From: an uncultured Eubacteriales bacterium
GTDB taxonomy: Bacteria > Bacillota > Clostridia > Lachnospirales > Lachnospiraceae
DNA length: 59,297 nucleotides
Direction of reading: 5' to 3'
Assembly (NCBI GenBank): GCA_900549105.1
Contig: URND01000005.1
Coordinates: 1-59,297 of the forward strand
Positions 1 to 7,932 of this stretch are shown here, piece by piece (the first letter of the stretch is position 1; every line of letters starts with the position of its first letter). The notes beneath the pieces are model-generated. The model saw nothing but the letters and a program-made list of their open reading frames with translations, did no database searches and was not told the origin of the DNA. The position numbers and the translations under genes are program-made.

Positions 1-194
1 GTGATAGAAGCCACAGCCGAGGGCATTAAGAAAGCCAGAGAAACGGAGGTTCCAGGAAAATCTACATACCCATTTTCCAGGCACAGGATCTCTGCAGAGA
101 AATAGGAGAGCCTTCTGAAATCAGTAAAGTATATCTAAAAATAAATGGAAAAAATAACCTGGAGAACGCAAAGAAAATATTTTCAGTAATTTAA
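1..194 (+). pseudogene. decayed C-terminal tail of an unidentified gene
   Basis: Frame 1 is open from the window edge to a TAG at 103-105 and begins with a helical, charged stretch (EGIKKARE). From about base 60, frame 3 instead reads like natural protein (for example PIFQAQDLCREIGEPSE) and ends with TAA at 192-194. The simplest reading is one coding tail with a frameshift near bases 55-65. The EGIKKARE stretch loosely resembles the linker helix of serine recombinases, but no DNA-binding motif follows and I do not assign a family. The gene body lies outside the window. It sits directly next to the IS256 copy, in a region that has clearly been reshuffled. Confidence 0.3.
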
Positions 195-285
195 TATAAT
201 AATATAATATATAGCAATTCGGCGATTGCCTTCGAAATGGAGACTGTGAGAAAAAGTCTGTAAATAAGATTCTTCTATGATATGC

Positions 286-324
286 AAGGGTGGCAAGCCT
301 GAAAATCAGGCTTCTCACCCTTGT
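286..324 (+). terminator. hairpin inside the left end of the IS, downstream of the transposase
   Basis: CAAGGGTG (286-293) pairs with CACCCTTG (317-324), and AAGCCTGA (296-303) pairs with TCAGGCTT (307-314). The loop is small and a 2-base internal mismatch separates the two stems. On the plus strand it is followed by TTTTATATAT, so it could stop transcription entering the element from outside. It also lies just past the transposase stop. Confidence 0.6.
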
Positions 325-399
325 TTTATATATAACAGTTGTTGAATGGCATGTCAAGAGCAGGCGGTTTTCCGCCCGTCTTATTCGCCTGTTTATTCG

Positions 400-1641
400 T
401 TACTCTGGGAGGCGTCCTTCGTACATAATACTCAGTTCACCATACACCTGTGCCCAGTTGCGGATCGTACTGGTCCATTTCTTCGTAGCTTCAAATGTGG
501 CAAGATACAGTGCCTTTAATAGAGCTGTATCGCTTGGAAATACGCTTCTCTGGCGATTCAGTTTCCGATAGGTAGAATTCAGGGATTCAATAGCATTTGT
601 AGTATAAATCACCGTTCTGACCATCGTTGAAAATTTAAAGATCGGCGAGATTGCGTCCCAGTTATCCTTCCAGCGCTTCATGGAATTCGGATATTTCGGT
701 GTCCATTTTTCTGTTACACGCTCTAAGGCTGCCAGAGCTTTCTTTTCATCTGTGGCCTGATAAATGGTTTTCAGATCCGTAGCGAAGGCTTTTCTGTCTT
801 TATCCGGGACATATTTCAACGTGTTTCTTACCTGGTGTACAATACAGCGCTGGTATTCCGTCTTTGGAAAAGCTGCTGCGATCGCTTCTTTGATTCCGGT
901 TAAACCATCGGCACAGATGATTAATACATCTTTGACACCACGATTTTTCAGTTCATTCATAACGGAAAGCCAGTATTTTGCGCTTTCGTTATCGCCAACA
1001 CTGATGGTTAAAACTTCTTTTTTTCCTTCCGTGTTGATTCCCAGAATCACGTAAGCAGCAAGCTTTCGGATCACGCCATTATCCCTTACAGAATAATGGA
1101 TTGCATCAATGTAGAGAATGGGATAGACCTCGTCCAGTGGCCGGTTCTGCCAGTCTTCGATCTGTGGCAGGATCTTATCAGTCACATCAGAAATAAAGCT
1201 TTCAGAAGTTTCAAAGCCATAAATATCTTCGATGGTTTCGGAAATCTGCCGGGTAGTCATTCCTTTGGCATACATGGAAATGATCTTCTGATCAATATCG
1301 GAAATATCTTTCTGACGTTTTTTCACAACCTGTGGTTCAAACGTTGATTTGCGATCCTGTGGCACTTCGATTTCCATCGAGCCATACCGGCTGTTGACCT
1401 GTTTCCGCTTATAACCATTGCGATAATCATCATTATCTGAGCGTTCGGATTTTTCGTAACCAAGATGATCATCCATTTCAGCTTCCATCATTTCCTTAAT
1501 AGTGCCGCCTAAAAGATCCTTGAGCGCATCCTGAATGTCTTCTGCAGACTGGATATCGTACTCTTCCAGGAGCTGATGGATGATGTTTCGTTTTCCTTCT
1601 GTCATTTGTACACGATGTACAGGTTTCTTTTGTCTTGCCAT
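400..1641 (-). CDS. IS256-family (mutator-type) transposase
   Basis: A 413-residue DDE transposase, the normal full length for IS256, so probably active. The catalytic acids are visible: Asp179 in LYIDAIH, Asp245 in CADGLTG, and Glu352 in TTNAIESLN, with the conserved CIVHQVRN stretch between the last two. It catalyses copy-out transposition through a circular intermediate, as known for this family. It is the only gene of the element and reads leftward, with a hairpin just downstream. No frameshift or stop interrupts it. The N-terminal third (residues 1-110) is charged and helical, consistent with end binding. A second copy of the element is not present in the window. Confidence 0.95.
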   Translation of the reverse strand: MARQKKPVHRVQMTEGKRNIIHQLLEEYDIQSAEDIQDALKDLLGGTIKEMMEAEMDDHLGYEKSERSDNDDYRNGYKRKQVNSRYGSMEIEVPQDRKSTFEPQVVKKRQKDISDIDQKIISMYAKGMTTRQISETIEDIYGFETSESFISDVTDKILPQIEDWQNRPLDEVYPILYIDAIHYSVRDNGVIRKLAAYVILGINTEGKKEVLTISVGDNESAKYWLSVMNELKNRGVKDVLIICADGLTGIKEAIAAAFPKTEYQRCIVHQVRNTLKYVPDKDRKAFATDLKTIYQATDEKKALAALERVTEKWTPKYPNSMKRWKDNWDAISPIFKFSTMVRTVIYTTNAIESLNSTYRKLNRQRSVFPSDTALLKALYLATFEATKKWTSTIRNWAQVYGELSIMYEGRLPE

Positions 1642-2036
1642 AATAAAAGGCCCTCCTAATGATATTTATTGTATCATAGAAGAACCTTATAAACATTATT
1701 CTACAGAAAAAGTTTCACACACTCACTTAAACTTGCAAACTGGAAGCTCGGATTCCAATTCAGCTTTCTTTTTCATTATATCATCGAATTCAATTTGAAA
1801 TTGATTTTTTCAATCTGTTATACATCTGTCTATATCTAACCCATATTTATAGAATAAACAGAGGAATCATCTTCCTCTGCCCCTATTCCACATCTTGTCT
1901 TCTTCTTTTTCATTATTAGTATCTCTACTAACTTATTGTTTGATTCTATCACCTAAAACAGCTGTTCCCAAAAAACTTTATTTTCGTTCGTCAAAAATTG
2001 TTATTCTTCAGTATAACATAAATTCTTTGTTCCTGC

Positions 2037-2061
2037 ACTACCCGCAGCGGGTAGTCTTTTT
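2037..2061 (+). terminator. orphan intrinsic terminator
   Basis: A 9-bp perfect stem, ACTACCCGC / GCGGGTAGT, is followed by CTTTTTTCC. This is a strong Rho-independent terminator on the plus strand, although no plus-strand gene is seen upstream. It suggests that a small RNA or a lost gene once ended here. Confidence 0.55.
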
Positions 2062-2285
2062 TCCAATCCAGAAAGTTTCAAAAAATCCCAGCCGCTGGCT
2101 TTCGAAATCAAAAAGACATCTGCCAAATAATCTATATGCCTGGGGATTGTTTTGTTCGTGTAAAATATCTGTCTTTCACTGGCAAAAATCTCTTCTAATC
2201 TCCATCGTATCATTCCTTGATTCCGTGCATCTGTACGCTTTTATGTATTGAAAATACTCTACCACAGTTTTTCTACAAAATATAC

Positions 2286-2318
2286 GAAAAAATCTCCCAG
2301 AACAAATATCCTGGGAGG
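2286..2318 (-). terminator. terminator of the zinc-ribbon protein gene
   Basis: On the minus strand the stem CTCCCAG / CTGGGAG is followed by a T6 run, about 50 bases after the stop of the 2367-3743 gene. Confidence 0.7.
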
Positions 2319-2366
2319 CTGTATACCGTATAGAATTGTGGGTACGTTTATAAATAATATGTATTC

Positions 2367-3743
2367 TTAATTCGCTTTTTTCCGTATTATATTATTATAT
2401 ATGCATGATTTGTTTCGTTCATATATTTTGTATCTCTTTTGTTCTTTGTTTGTCTGCATGACCCATTTTGTGTTATCGACTTGTAAGCTATACCCACAGT
2501 AAGAACAGCAGTGGTTCTCGTCTGGTACAAAATTCGCACCGCAGGAAGGGCACTCCCGTTCCGTGAAAAACTTGCCATCCCTTTTTCTTCGTTGTGGATA
2601 CCGGGCTCTCTGTAGCACAAGCGTTCTTTTGTATTTTCTGGTGTACGGTTTTCTCCCCTGTGGAAGATAGGTTTCGCTTATGTACACCTGAGCCGTTATT
2701 CTGGTTATCTCCTCTGTGTTGACCACCCTTTTCAAGCGGATTGTGCCCACACTGTAATCCATCAGATCGGGGTAGTTTCCATCCGGATACAGTGCCTCGT
2801 TGATGCAGGTACGCAGATAATTTTCAGAGTAGCGCACAATCTCTTTCTCCAATTTTTCTTGCTTTCCGTACGAGATGGAGAAAACAGCGATTGCCGCAGC
2901 CAAAACAAGAACTGCAGCCCCCACCCCCGCCGCCAGGGAAATCTGGGTGTCCTTGATGAGCCAGAGGCAAAGGAACAGGCAGACATACTGCAAAGCACCC
3001 CAGAGGAGCAACTGCAGCACACGCAGCAACTCGTCCCCCATCTGCTCATACACCTCAAAAACCTCGGTCTGCCAGTCGTAAAATTCGCATTGGATCACGC
3101 CACCGCAATAGGGGCAGACCGTCTGCTGACTCTTCAACTTTACCTCCGCGCCACAGGAGGGACAATTGATCGTCGTCTGATTAGCATAGTAGCTCTCCCG
3201 CTTCTCCTTGCGGTCGCAGTTGCGGATATGTCTTGACTGGAGCAGTCGGAGATAGGCGTTTTTCCGGTAGACTACATGGACTGGGCTGCCGCCTTCCTTT
3301 GGGAGCAGGCGCTCCAGGGCGCTGCACTGCAGCACGGACTCTCTCCATTCCCGGCCGTCATCGTTCCAATGTCGGAAAGAGTTTTTGGGCAGGGGAACCA
3401 CGTCGATCAGCCGGATCTCCCGGCAGAGTTTCTGCCTCTCTAAAAGCCCAATCTGCTGCTCGATCCGCCTACGGAACGTCATGTCCATCCGGGCGGGGAG
3501 AAGCCCCTTGTCCGCTTTTCCCAGAGGGAGCAATACCATGTTGAAAGCACTCCGGATCTCGCTCTGCAGATTTGTTCCCTGCCACGGTCCCTTCCACTGG
3601 GCAAGCATTTTTTTACACTTGGTGCTCTTCCAGTTTCGCTTCAGAAGGCCGGAAAAATCTACTTTGATAATCTTCTCCCCTATAAAATAAAGAAAAACAA
3701 TCGTATATGCAGCACCCATGATGGCAGCTTCCAGTAAGTTCAT
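2367..3743 (-). CDS. membrane protein with two zinc ribbons
   Basis: A 458-residue protein of unknown function. An N-terminal hydrophobic segment (about residues 5-22) is followed by a soluble, arginine-rich part. Then come a first zinc ribbon (CPSCG...CPYCG, about residues 196-218), two membrane helices (about 245-295), and an alpha/beta region of about 100 residues after them that resembles Tim44-like or NTF2-like modules in layout. A second ribbon (CPSCG...CSYCG, about 408-427) and a basic tail complete it. Proteins with this layout are annotated in Firmicutes as zinc-ribbon transport or Tim44-like proteins. I cannot prove that from motifs here. The neighbour upstream (3791-4378) is also a small membrane protein on the same strand, so the two may be cotranscribed cargo of the mobile region. 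Confidence 0.6.
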   Translation of the reverse strand: MNLLEAAIMGAAYTIVFLYFIGEKIIKVDFSGLLKRNWKSTKCKKMLAQWKGPWQGTNLQSEIRSAFNMVLLPLGKADKGLLPARMDMTFRRRIEQQIGLLERQKLCREIRLIDVVPLPKNSFRHWNDDGREWRESVLQCSALERLLPKEGGSPVHVVYRKNAYLRLLQSRHIRNCDRKEKRESYYANQTTINCPSCGAEVKLKSQQTVCPYCGGVIQCEFYDWQTEVFEVYEQMGDELLRVLQLLLWGALQYVCLFLCLWLIKDTQISLAAGVGAAVLVLAAAIAVFSISYGKQEKLEKEIVRYSENYLRTCINEALYPDGNYPDLMDYSVGTIRLKRVVNTEEITRITAQVYISETYLPQGRKPYTRKYKRTLVLQRARYPQRRKRDGKFFTERECPSCGANFVPDENHCCSYCGYSLQVDNTKWVMQTNKEQKRYKIYERNKSCIYNNIIRKKAN

Positions 3744-3790
3744 AATGCACCTCCCTGTTCGCAGATTCAGTGTTTTTGACCCGATTATTC

Positions 3791-4378
3791 CTATACGCGT
3801 TTTTTACCCTTTTTGCCTTTACCGCCGTTTTGCTGCTCTGCTTCCGGTCTGAGAATCCCGTAGATCATGGCGGCAGTGATGATCAGTCCCACGAGGACCG
3901 CTGCACAATATAGAAGGAAGTTTACGGGGTTATTGTTCTGTGACATCTTATACGTACCGTCCTGGCTTTTGTAGACCTCAACGAAGATGCTGTCGCCGCG
4001 CTGAAGCTGTTTGTAGAATTGATTCTTTTCACGGTCGTACGAGAAAGTCTGATAATAATACTTGCCCTGATAAGTCTTTCCGTCCACAACAAAGGAGAGT
4101 TTCATCTTGTGGTTCGTCTTAATATAGTTTTTGTACTTATCGTTCCTATCTTCATTGTCCTCCTGCTTTTCTTCGCTTCGTTCGATCTTTTCGATCACGG
4201 CGTCGACCGTCCGGATGTCGTCGGAATTGTTGTAGTCGTCGGAATTGGTCAAGCTGGTTACGATGCCGAGAACCCCAGCAACAAGGAGTCCGATGCCCAG
4301 AAGTATTGCCAAGATGTCGTATTTATTTATTTTTTTCTTCGTCGGTATTTCTGCCTTTTTTTCCATTTTTTCATTCAT
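3791..4378 (-). CDS. DUF3592-like two-helix membrane protein
   Basis: A 195-residue protein with a lysine-rich cytoplasmic start, one membrane helix (about residues 25-45), an extracytoplasmic domain and a second helix (about 155-180), ending in a glycine/lysine-rich tail. The middle domain has the look of DUF3592 proteins: VDAVIEKIERSEE at the start, then a beta-rich stretch with GKTYQGKYYYQ and GDSIFVEVYK. No enzymatic motif is visible. The start is uncertain. An ATG at 4378 lies 12 bases after GGAGGG, while an in-frame GTG at 4387 lies only 3 bases after it. It precedes the zinc-ribbon protein gene with a 47-base gap and is probably cotranscribed with it. Confidence 0.6.
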   Translation of the reverse strand: MNEKMEKKAEIPTKKKINKYDILAILLGIGLLVAGVLGIVTSLTNSDDYNNSDDIRTVDAVIEKIERSEEKQEDNEDRNDKYKNYIKTNHKMKLSFVVDGKTYQGKYYYQTFSYDREKNQFYKQLQRGDSIFVEVYKSQDGTYKMSQNNNPVNFLLYCAAVLVGLIITAAMIYGILRPEAEQQNGGKGKKGKKRV

Positions 4379-4387
4379 GATGCACAC

Positions 4388-4849
4388 GCTCCCTCCAAAT
4401 GATAAAAAACTGCTGGAACAGTTGAATGCCGAAGACGTCCCGTATCTTAGTCATCAATCCCTTTTTTGTGATGCCCGGCTCCATCATCAAGATCACCGTT
4501 TTCAGCGTTCCTACTCTTCTTTTTATACCGATTTTATTATAGTGCTTTTTCCCTTCTGATACCCTACCTACTGCGGATAGTTTTCGGACAAATTGAAAAA
4601 GACCTTAAAGGCTTACGCCCCTAAGGTCTGATTTTTTTGTATCTTTTTATTCTCTAGCCATTCTTCCCACGATAACGGAGTTTGCGAAAAACACGCTATC
4701 GATGGTTGCAAAATAACAGCGATGTCTATTCGAACTCAATTTCTACTCAATGCCTTATCCCTCCATCTTTTGTATGCTTATCCCACAGCAAAGCAGTACC
4801 AGACCGGTACAAGCTGCTGATAAAACAAATACGAATGGAGGGATTTTTC
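4388..4849. other. divergent intergenic region upstream of parM, possible centromere
   Basis: This stretch separates the minus-strand membrane genes from the plus-strand parM operon. It contains the terminator-like hairpin at 4600-4638, then about 200 bases leading to parM. ParMR systems usually keep their centromere repeats just upstream of parM. Only a weak ACTCAAT pair near 4733-4752 is seen here, so a parC site is possible but not shown. The ribosome-binding site GGAGGG (4837-4842) precedes the parM ATG. Confidence 0.4.
4600..4638 (+). terminator. terminator or attenuator upstream of parM
   Basis: AGACCTTA (4600-4607) pairs with TAAGGTCT (4622-4629) and is followed by GATTTTTTT. The minus strand also has a T5 run on the other side, so it can act in both directions. 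No plus-strand gene precedes it, so it may be an attenuator in a long parM leader or a border marker. Confidence 0.6.
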
Positions 4850-5767
4850 ATGCGAGAGATCAATAACACAAAGATCATTGCCGTAGATCATGGATACGGC
4901 AATATCAAGACCGCCAATACGGTCACACCTACCGGTATCACTGCCTATGAATCAGAGCCGATCTTTACCGGAAACATTCTGGAATATAACGGTATCTATT
5001 ACCGGATCGGGGAAGGACACAAGGAATTTATACCGGACAAAGCCATGGACAGGGACTATTATCTCCTGACACTGATGGCCATTGCACGGGAGCTGAATCT
5101 GCATTCCATCCAGGAAGCAGATGTCCATCTGGCTGCCGGGCTTCCGCTGACATGGATCCGGAACCAGCGGGAAGAATTCCGTTCTTATCTTCTCCAGAAT
5201 CCGGAGATCCGTTACCGCTTCAATCATAAGGATTACCACATCCGCCTGGTCGGATGCAGCCTTTATCCACAGGGATACCCTGCCATCGTGAGCCGTCTGG
5301 GTGAACTGAAAGGTACGAATCTCCTTGCGGATATCGGGAATGGAACCATGAACATCCTGTATATCACCAACAAAAAAGCACAGGAAAGCCGTTGCTGGAC
5401 AGAGAAATTCGGGGTGAACCAGTGCATGATCACTGCAAAGAATGCCATTCTCGACCAGTTCGGGGTAAAGATCGAAGAAGCTACCGTAGAGCAGATCCTG
5501 CGGTTTGGAACAGCTGATATCTCTGCCCCATACCTGGACTGCATTACCGCTGTCGCCAGGCAGTATGTGGCTGATATCTTTGCCACACTCCGAAAATATG
5601 AATACAACCCCGATCTGATGAGGCTGTATGTGGTGGGCGGCGGCGGATGCCTGCTCCGTAATTTCGGGAAGTATGACAGGGCCCGTGTCACGATCCTTGA
5701 TGACATCTGTTCCACTGCCAAGGGATATGAATATCTGGCTTATATGAGCCTGAAAAGGAGGGGATGA
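4850..5767 (+). CDS. parM: ParM/Alp-type actin-like plasmid segregation ATPase
   Basis: A 305-residue actin-fold protein that polymerises to push plasmid copies apart in type II partition systems. The start ATG at 4850 is 7 bases after GGAGGG. An in-frame ATG at 4682 would add 56 residues that do not look like protein. Actin-family landmarks are visible: phosphate-1 loop VDHGYGNIKT (residues 11-20), a second phosphate loop LLADIGNGTMNI, and the adenosine-site loop VVGGGGCLLRN near the C terminus. The next gene, a small ParR-like protein, follows after 3 bases. Together with repA and a relaxase downstream, this marks the region as a plasmid-derived or integrative mobilizable element that replicates or segregates at least transiently. 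Confidence 0.85.
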   Translation: MREINNTKIIAVDHGYGNIKTANTVTPTGITAYESEPIFTGNILEYNGIYYRIGEGHKEFIPDKAMDRDYYLLTLMAIARELNLHSIQEADVHLAAGLPLTWIRNQREEFRSYLLQNPEIRYRFNHKDYHIRLVGCSLYPQGYPAIVSRLGELKGTNLLADIGNGTMNILYITNKKAQESRCWTEKFGVNQCMITAKNAILDQFGVKIEEATVEQILRFGTADISAPYLDCITAVARQYVADIFATLRKYEYNPDLMRLYVVGGGGCLLRNFGKYDRARVTILDDICSTAKGYEYLAYMSLKRRG

Positions 5768-5770
5768 TCC

Positions 5771-6154
5771 ATGGCAGCAAACATCCGGAACACAAACCTG
5801 CGCTTTAACCTGGAAAAAGATCTTCAGCGAAAAGCCTGGGAATACCTGCAGACCATGGACAAGCAGGAATTCCGATCCTACAGTCAGGTGATCGCCCTTG
5901 CCCTGGTCGAGTATTTTGACCGCTATTACCGCACACAGGAAGACCCCTATCTGGAAACAAGAGAACGGGAAGAACGCTTTGTGGATCAGATCCTAAAGGC
6001 AGTGGAAAAGTGCCTCGAGCAGTATCTTCCCCTCTTCCTTTCCGGCCTGATAGCAGGGATGGCACCAAGGGAGCCCCAAAACAAGGCATCCCTGCCGCTT
6101 CCCAAAGAACCGGAGCCAGAAGCAGAGGTAGACTGGGAGTTTCTCGGAGAATAA
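5771..6154 (+). CDS. ParR-like partner of ParM
   Basis: A 127-residue protein directly downstream of parM (3-base gap, with GGAGGGG just before the start). Residues 1-35 (IRNTNLRFNLEKDLQRKAWEYL) look like a ribbon-helix-helix DNA-binding arm followed by a helix. The middle is helical, and the C-terminal third is proline- and acid-rich, ending in VDWEFLGE. This is the usual architecture of ParR adaptors: DNA binding at the front and an acidic tail that contacts the actin filament end. Assignment rests on gene order, size and charge pattern rather than on a diagnostic motif, so the family name is an inference. Confidence 0.65.
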   Translation: MAANIRNTNLRFNLEKDLQRKAWEYLQTMDKQEFRSYSQVIALALVEYFDRYYRTQEDPYLETREREERFVDQILKAVEKCLEQYLPLFLSGLIAGMAPREPQNKASLPLPKEPEPEAEVDWEFLGE

Positions 6155-6172
6155 CCGGGAGGAGGTGTACAC

Positions 6173-6889
6173 ATGACGGAATTTCTGACTGTCGATACCA
6201 GTCTGCCGCCTTATCTGGTATTTCCCAGGTTCCTTCTGGATATGGATCTGAATGAAACGACCAAACTTCTCTATATGATCCTGCTGGACCGGGCAAGGCT
6301 CTCCCTAAGAAACGAAGGCTGGACCGATGCATCCGGTCATGTGTTCCTCTACTTTACGATTGAAGCAATGGCAAACGTTCTCCATAAAAGCCAGATGACC
6401 ATCAAAACATCACTGGCTGCACTGGAAAACAAAGGACTGATCCTGAGGAAACGCCAGGGCGCCGGACATCCAAACCGGATCTATGTAAAATTTCCAGAAG
6501 ATGCTTTCAGAGAGACAGACAGGATCCTGTCCCCGAGACAGACAGAAAACTGTCCTTATAACAGACAGGATTCTTTCCCTGAGACAGACAGAAAACTGTC
6601 CGGTAATAAGAAAGAGATAAAAAAGAACGATCTATCAAAAAGAGAGAGTCAGGAGGACCGCTCTCCCTATGGAAACTTTCAGAATGTGTTCCTGTCAGCA
6701 AAAGAGTTGGAGAACGTCAGACAGACCGTCCCCAACTGGCAGGATTATATCGAGCGTTTATCCGGCTACATGGCTTCCACCGGAAAACAGTACCAGAACC
6801 ATGCAGCCACCATCATCAGCTGGGCACTACAGGATAATCCCCCTTCCCGGCAAAAATTCTATGAAAGTGAGGAGTACGAAACATTATGA
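6173..6889 (+). CDS. repA: RepA_N-type replication initiator
   Basis: A 238-residue initiator. The N-terminal ~115 residues are the winged-helix RepA_N domain: YLVFPRFLLD, then LSLRNEGWTDASGH, FTIEAMANVLHKSQMTIKTSL and the KGLILRKRQGAGHPNRIYVK hairpin. A variable middle part (residues about 112-160) is encoded by the 23-bp repeats listed separately. The C-terminal domain (about 165-238) carries the usual host-specific region, VPNWQDYIERLSGYM. In RepA_N plasmids of Gram-positive bacteria the origin is known to lie within the rep coding sequence, in that middle part, which matches the repeats here. The gene overlaps the next one by 4 bases (ATGA) and follows the ParR-like gene by 18 bases with GGAGGAGG before the start. 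Confidence 0.9.
   Translation: MTEFLTVDTSLPPYLVFPRFLLDMDLNETTKLLYMILLDRARLSLRNEGWTDASGHVFLYFTIEAMANVLHKSQMTIKTSLAALENKGLILRKRQGAGHPNRIYVKFPEDAFRETDRILSPRQTENCPYNRQDSFPETDRKLSGNKKEIKKNDLSKRESQEDRSPYGNFQNVFLSAKELENVRQTVPNWQDYIERLSGYMASTGKQYQNHAATIISWALQDNPPSRQKFYESEEYETL
6512..6601 (+). repeat. four 23-bp-period iterons inside repA, probable replication origin
   Basis: Copies begin at 6512, 6535, 6558 and 6581, exactly 23 bases apart. Each has the form GAGACAGACAG, a 4-base spacer, then CTGTCC. Copies 2 and 4 are identical over 21 bases, copy 1 differs in the spacer, and copy 3 is the most diverged. Each unit contains an inverted GACAG...CTGTC pair. Because 23 is not a multiple of 3, the repeat is not explained by protein repetition. 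Copies 1 and 4, 69 bases apart, do fall in the same frame and encode ETDRILS and ETDRKLS. Confidence 0.75.
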
Positions 6890-7719
6890 GAAAGTTCACA
6901 GAAAAACGAACCGATCCGCTTCCAGCCAGAGAGTTGCAGCCGGATGAATATTTCAATCCATCCGACCACCTGATCTACTGTGCCAAGTGTCATACACCAC
7001 GGCAGGGAAGATATACCTTACAGGGCCGGATATTCCTGCCGCCCATCCGATGCAGATGCCAGCAGGAACTCTATGATCAGGAAGAAGCCAAACGAAAACT
7101 TAAGGAAAAACAGATGGAAATCCAACGGATGAAGACCAGCGGCCTGCAGGATAAGGCATTCTATGATTATACCTTTGCCAAAGACAGCGGGGTAAATCCG
7201 GAGATGGCGCTTGCCCATAAATATGTGGAAAATTGGGACAGCATGAAAGACCGGTCTTCCGGTCTTCTCCTCTGGGGAGATGTCGGAACCGGAAAGACCT
7301 TCTTTGCAGGCTGTATTGCCAATGCCCTTCTGGATAAAGGCATTCCCGTATTGATGACGAACTTTGCCCGAATCCTCAATACATTGGCAGGTATGCATTC
7401 TGAGGACAGGAATCTGTTCATCGACAGCATGAACCGTTACAGCCTGCTTATTATCGATGACCTGGGAATGGAACGGAACTCCGAATTTGCCCTGGAACAG
7501 GTCTTTCATGTGATCGACAGCCGCTATCGGAGCAGGAAACCGCTGATCGTAACGACGAATCTCACATTGACGGAACTGAATACCCCAGCGGATATGGCCC
7601 ACAGACGGATCTATGACCGGATCCTTGAGCGCTGTGTCCCCATCCGGATCAACAACCGTAACATCCGGCAGGACAATGCATCCAAAAATCTGGAGGAAGC
7701 GAAAAGATTATTACTCTGA
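6886..7719 (+). CDS. DnaC/IstB-like AAA+ helicase loader
   Basis: A 277-residue ATPase that probably loads the replicative helicase at the element origin. An N-terminal zinc-binding pair is seen (CAKC at residues 32-35, CRC at 56-58), followed by a charged helical linker. The AAA+ core has Walker A GDVGTGKT (131-138), Walker B LLIIDDLG (about 188-195) and sensor-1 TTN in LIVTTNLTLTEL. The IstB helper ATPases have the same core, but the zinc module and the 4-base overlap with repA fit a DnaC-type loader. RepA, DnaC-like protein and relaxase in this order are typical of mobilizable elements in gut Firmicutes. Confidence 0.85.
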   Translation: MRKFTEKRTDPLPARELQPDEYFNPSDHLIYCAKCHTPRQGRYTLQGRIFLPPIRCRCQQELYDQEEAKRKLKEKQMEIQRMKTSGLQDKAFYDYTFAKDSGVNPEMALAHKYVENWDSMKDRSSGLLLWGDVGTGKTFFAGCIANALLDKGIPVLMTNFARILNTLAGMHSEDRNLFIDSMNRYSLLIIDDLGMERNSEFALEQVFHVIDSRYRSRKPLIVTTNLTLTELNTPADMAHRRIYDRILERCVPIRINNRNIRQDNASKNLEEAKRLLL

Positions 7720-7932
7720 ATGACGGGCAGCACCAGCAATGGGAAGATGAAATACTACAGGACTGCCACAATACACCGGGATAGATACTACTTTCTGTAT
7801 CTTGAAATATGGATGAGGGTATCTGTCCCTGTTCAGATAAAAAGCAGTACCAGGAATAACCCAAACAAGAACAAAACAGCCCGGATACGGGCACAAAGGG
7901 GGTGCCAGATATGGCAGATAAAAAAACAATGA
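7720..7932 (+). CDS. doubtful small reading frame after the loader gene
   Basis: Seventy codons begin with an ATG that abuts the stop of the loader gene (TGAATGA), which would allow coupled translation. The amino-acid mix (many Arg, Tyr, Ile) is not obviously natural, and its 3' part overlaps the better-supported gene at 7911. No family recognised. The alternative is that 7720-7910 is a non-coding leader containing a small TATCTG...CAGATA hairpin near 7820-7840. Confidence 0.2.
   Translation: MTGSTSNGKMKYYRTATIHRDRYYFLYLEIWMRVSVPVQIKSSTRNNPNKNKTARIRAQRGCQIWQIKKQ

Larger units (their letters stand above)
241..1725 (-). mobile_element. IS256-family insertion sequence
   Basis: A single transposase gene is bracketed by imperfect inverted ends. 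The left end (about 241-283) and the reverse complement of the right end (about 1672-1725) share the inner block TAAGRTTCTTCTATGATA. Further out they share a GTGTGA-like terminus and TTCTGTA. The right end is longer by several bases, so the left end seems to have lost sequence. No convincing 8-9 bp target duplication can be seen just outside, so the exact borders are estimates. The length of about 1.48 kb fits the family. Confidence 0.8.
1726..2366. other. gene-poor stretch between the IS and the zinc-ribbon protein gene
   Basis: About 640 AT-rich bases with no convincing gene. It holds three hairpins: CAGAGGAA/TTCCTCTG at 1859-1879, ACTACCCGC/GCGGGTAGT at 2037-2055 followed by T6 on the plus strand, and the terminator at 2286-2318. 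A 70-codon minus-strand reading frame (2001-2213) has a natural-looking amino-acid mix but no family I recognise and no good ribosome-binding site. It may be a remnant. Confidence 0.5.

Noticed and set aside
2001..2213. Minus-strand 70-codon reading frame with natural-looking composition
   Set aside because: No known family, no convincing ribosome-binding site, and it overlaps an orphan terminator. At best a remnant, so it is mentioned only in the intergenic description.
1895..2251. Plus-strand open stretch of 118 codons
   Set aside because: It runs through a strong terminator hairpin, has a Ser/Phe/Leu-rich composition typical of antisense frames in AT-rich DNA, and has no ribosome-binding site.
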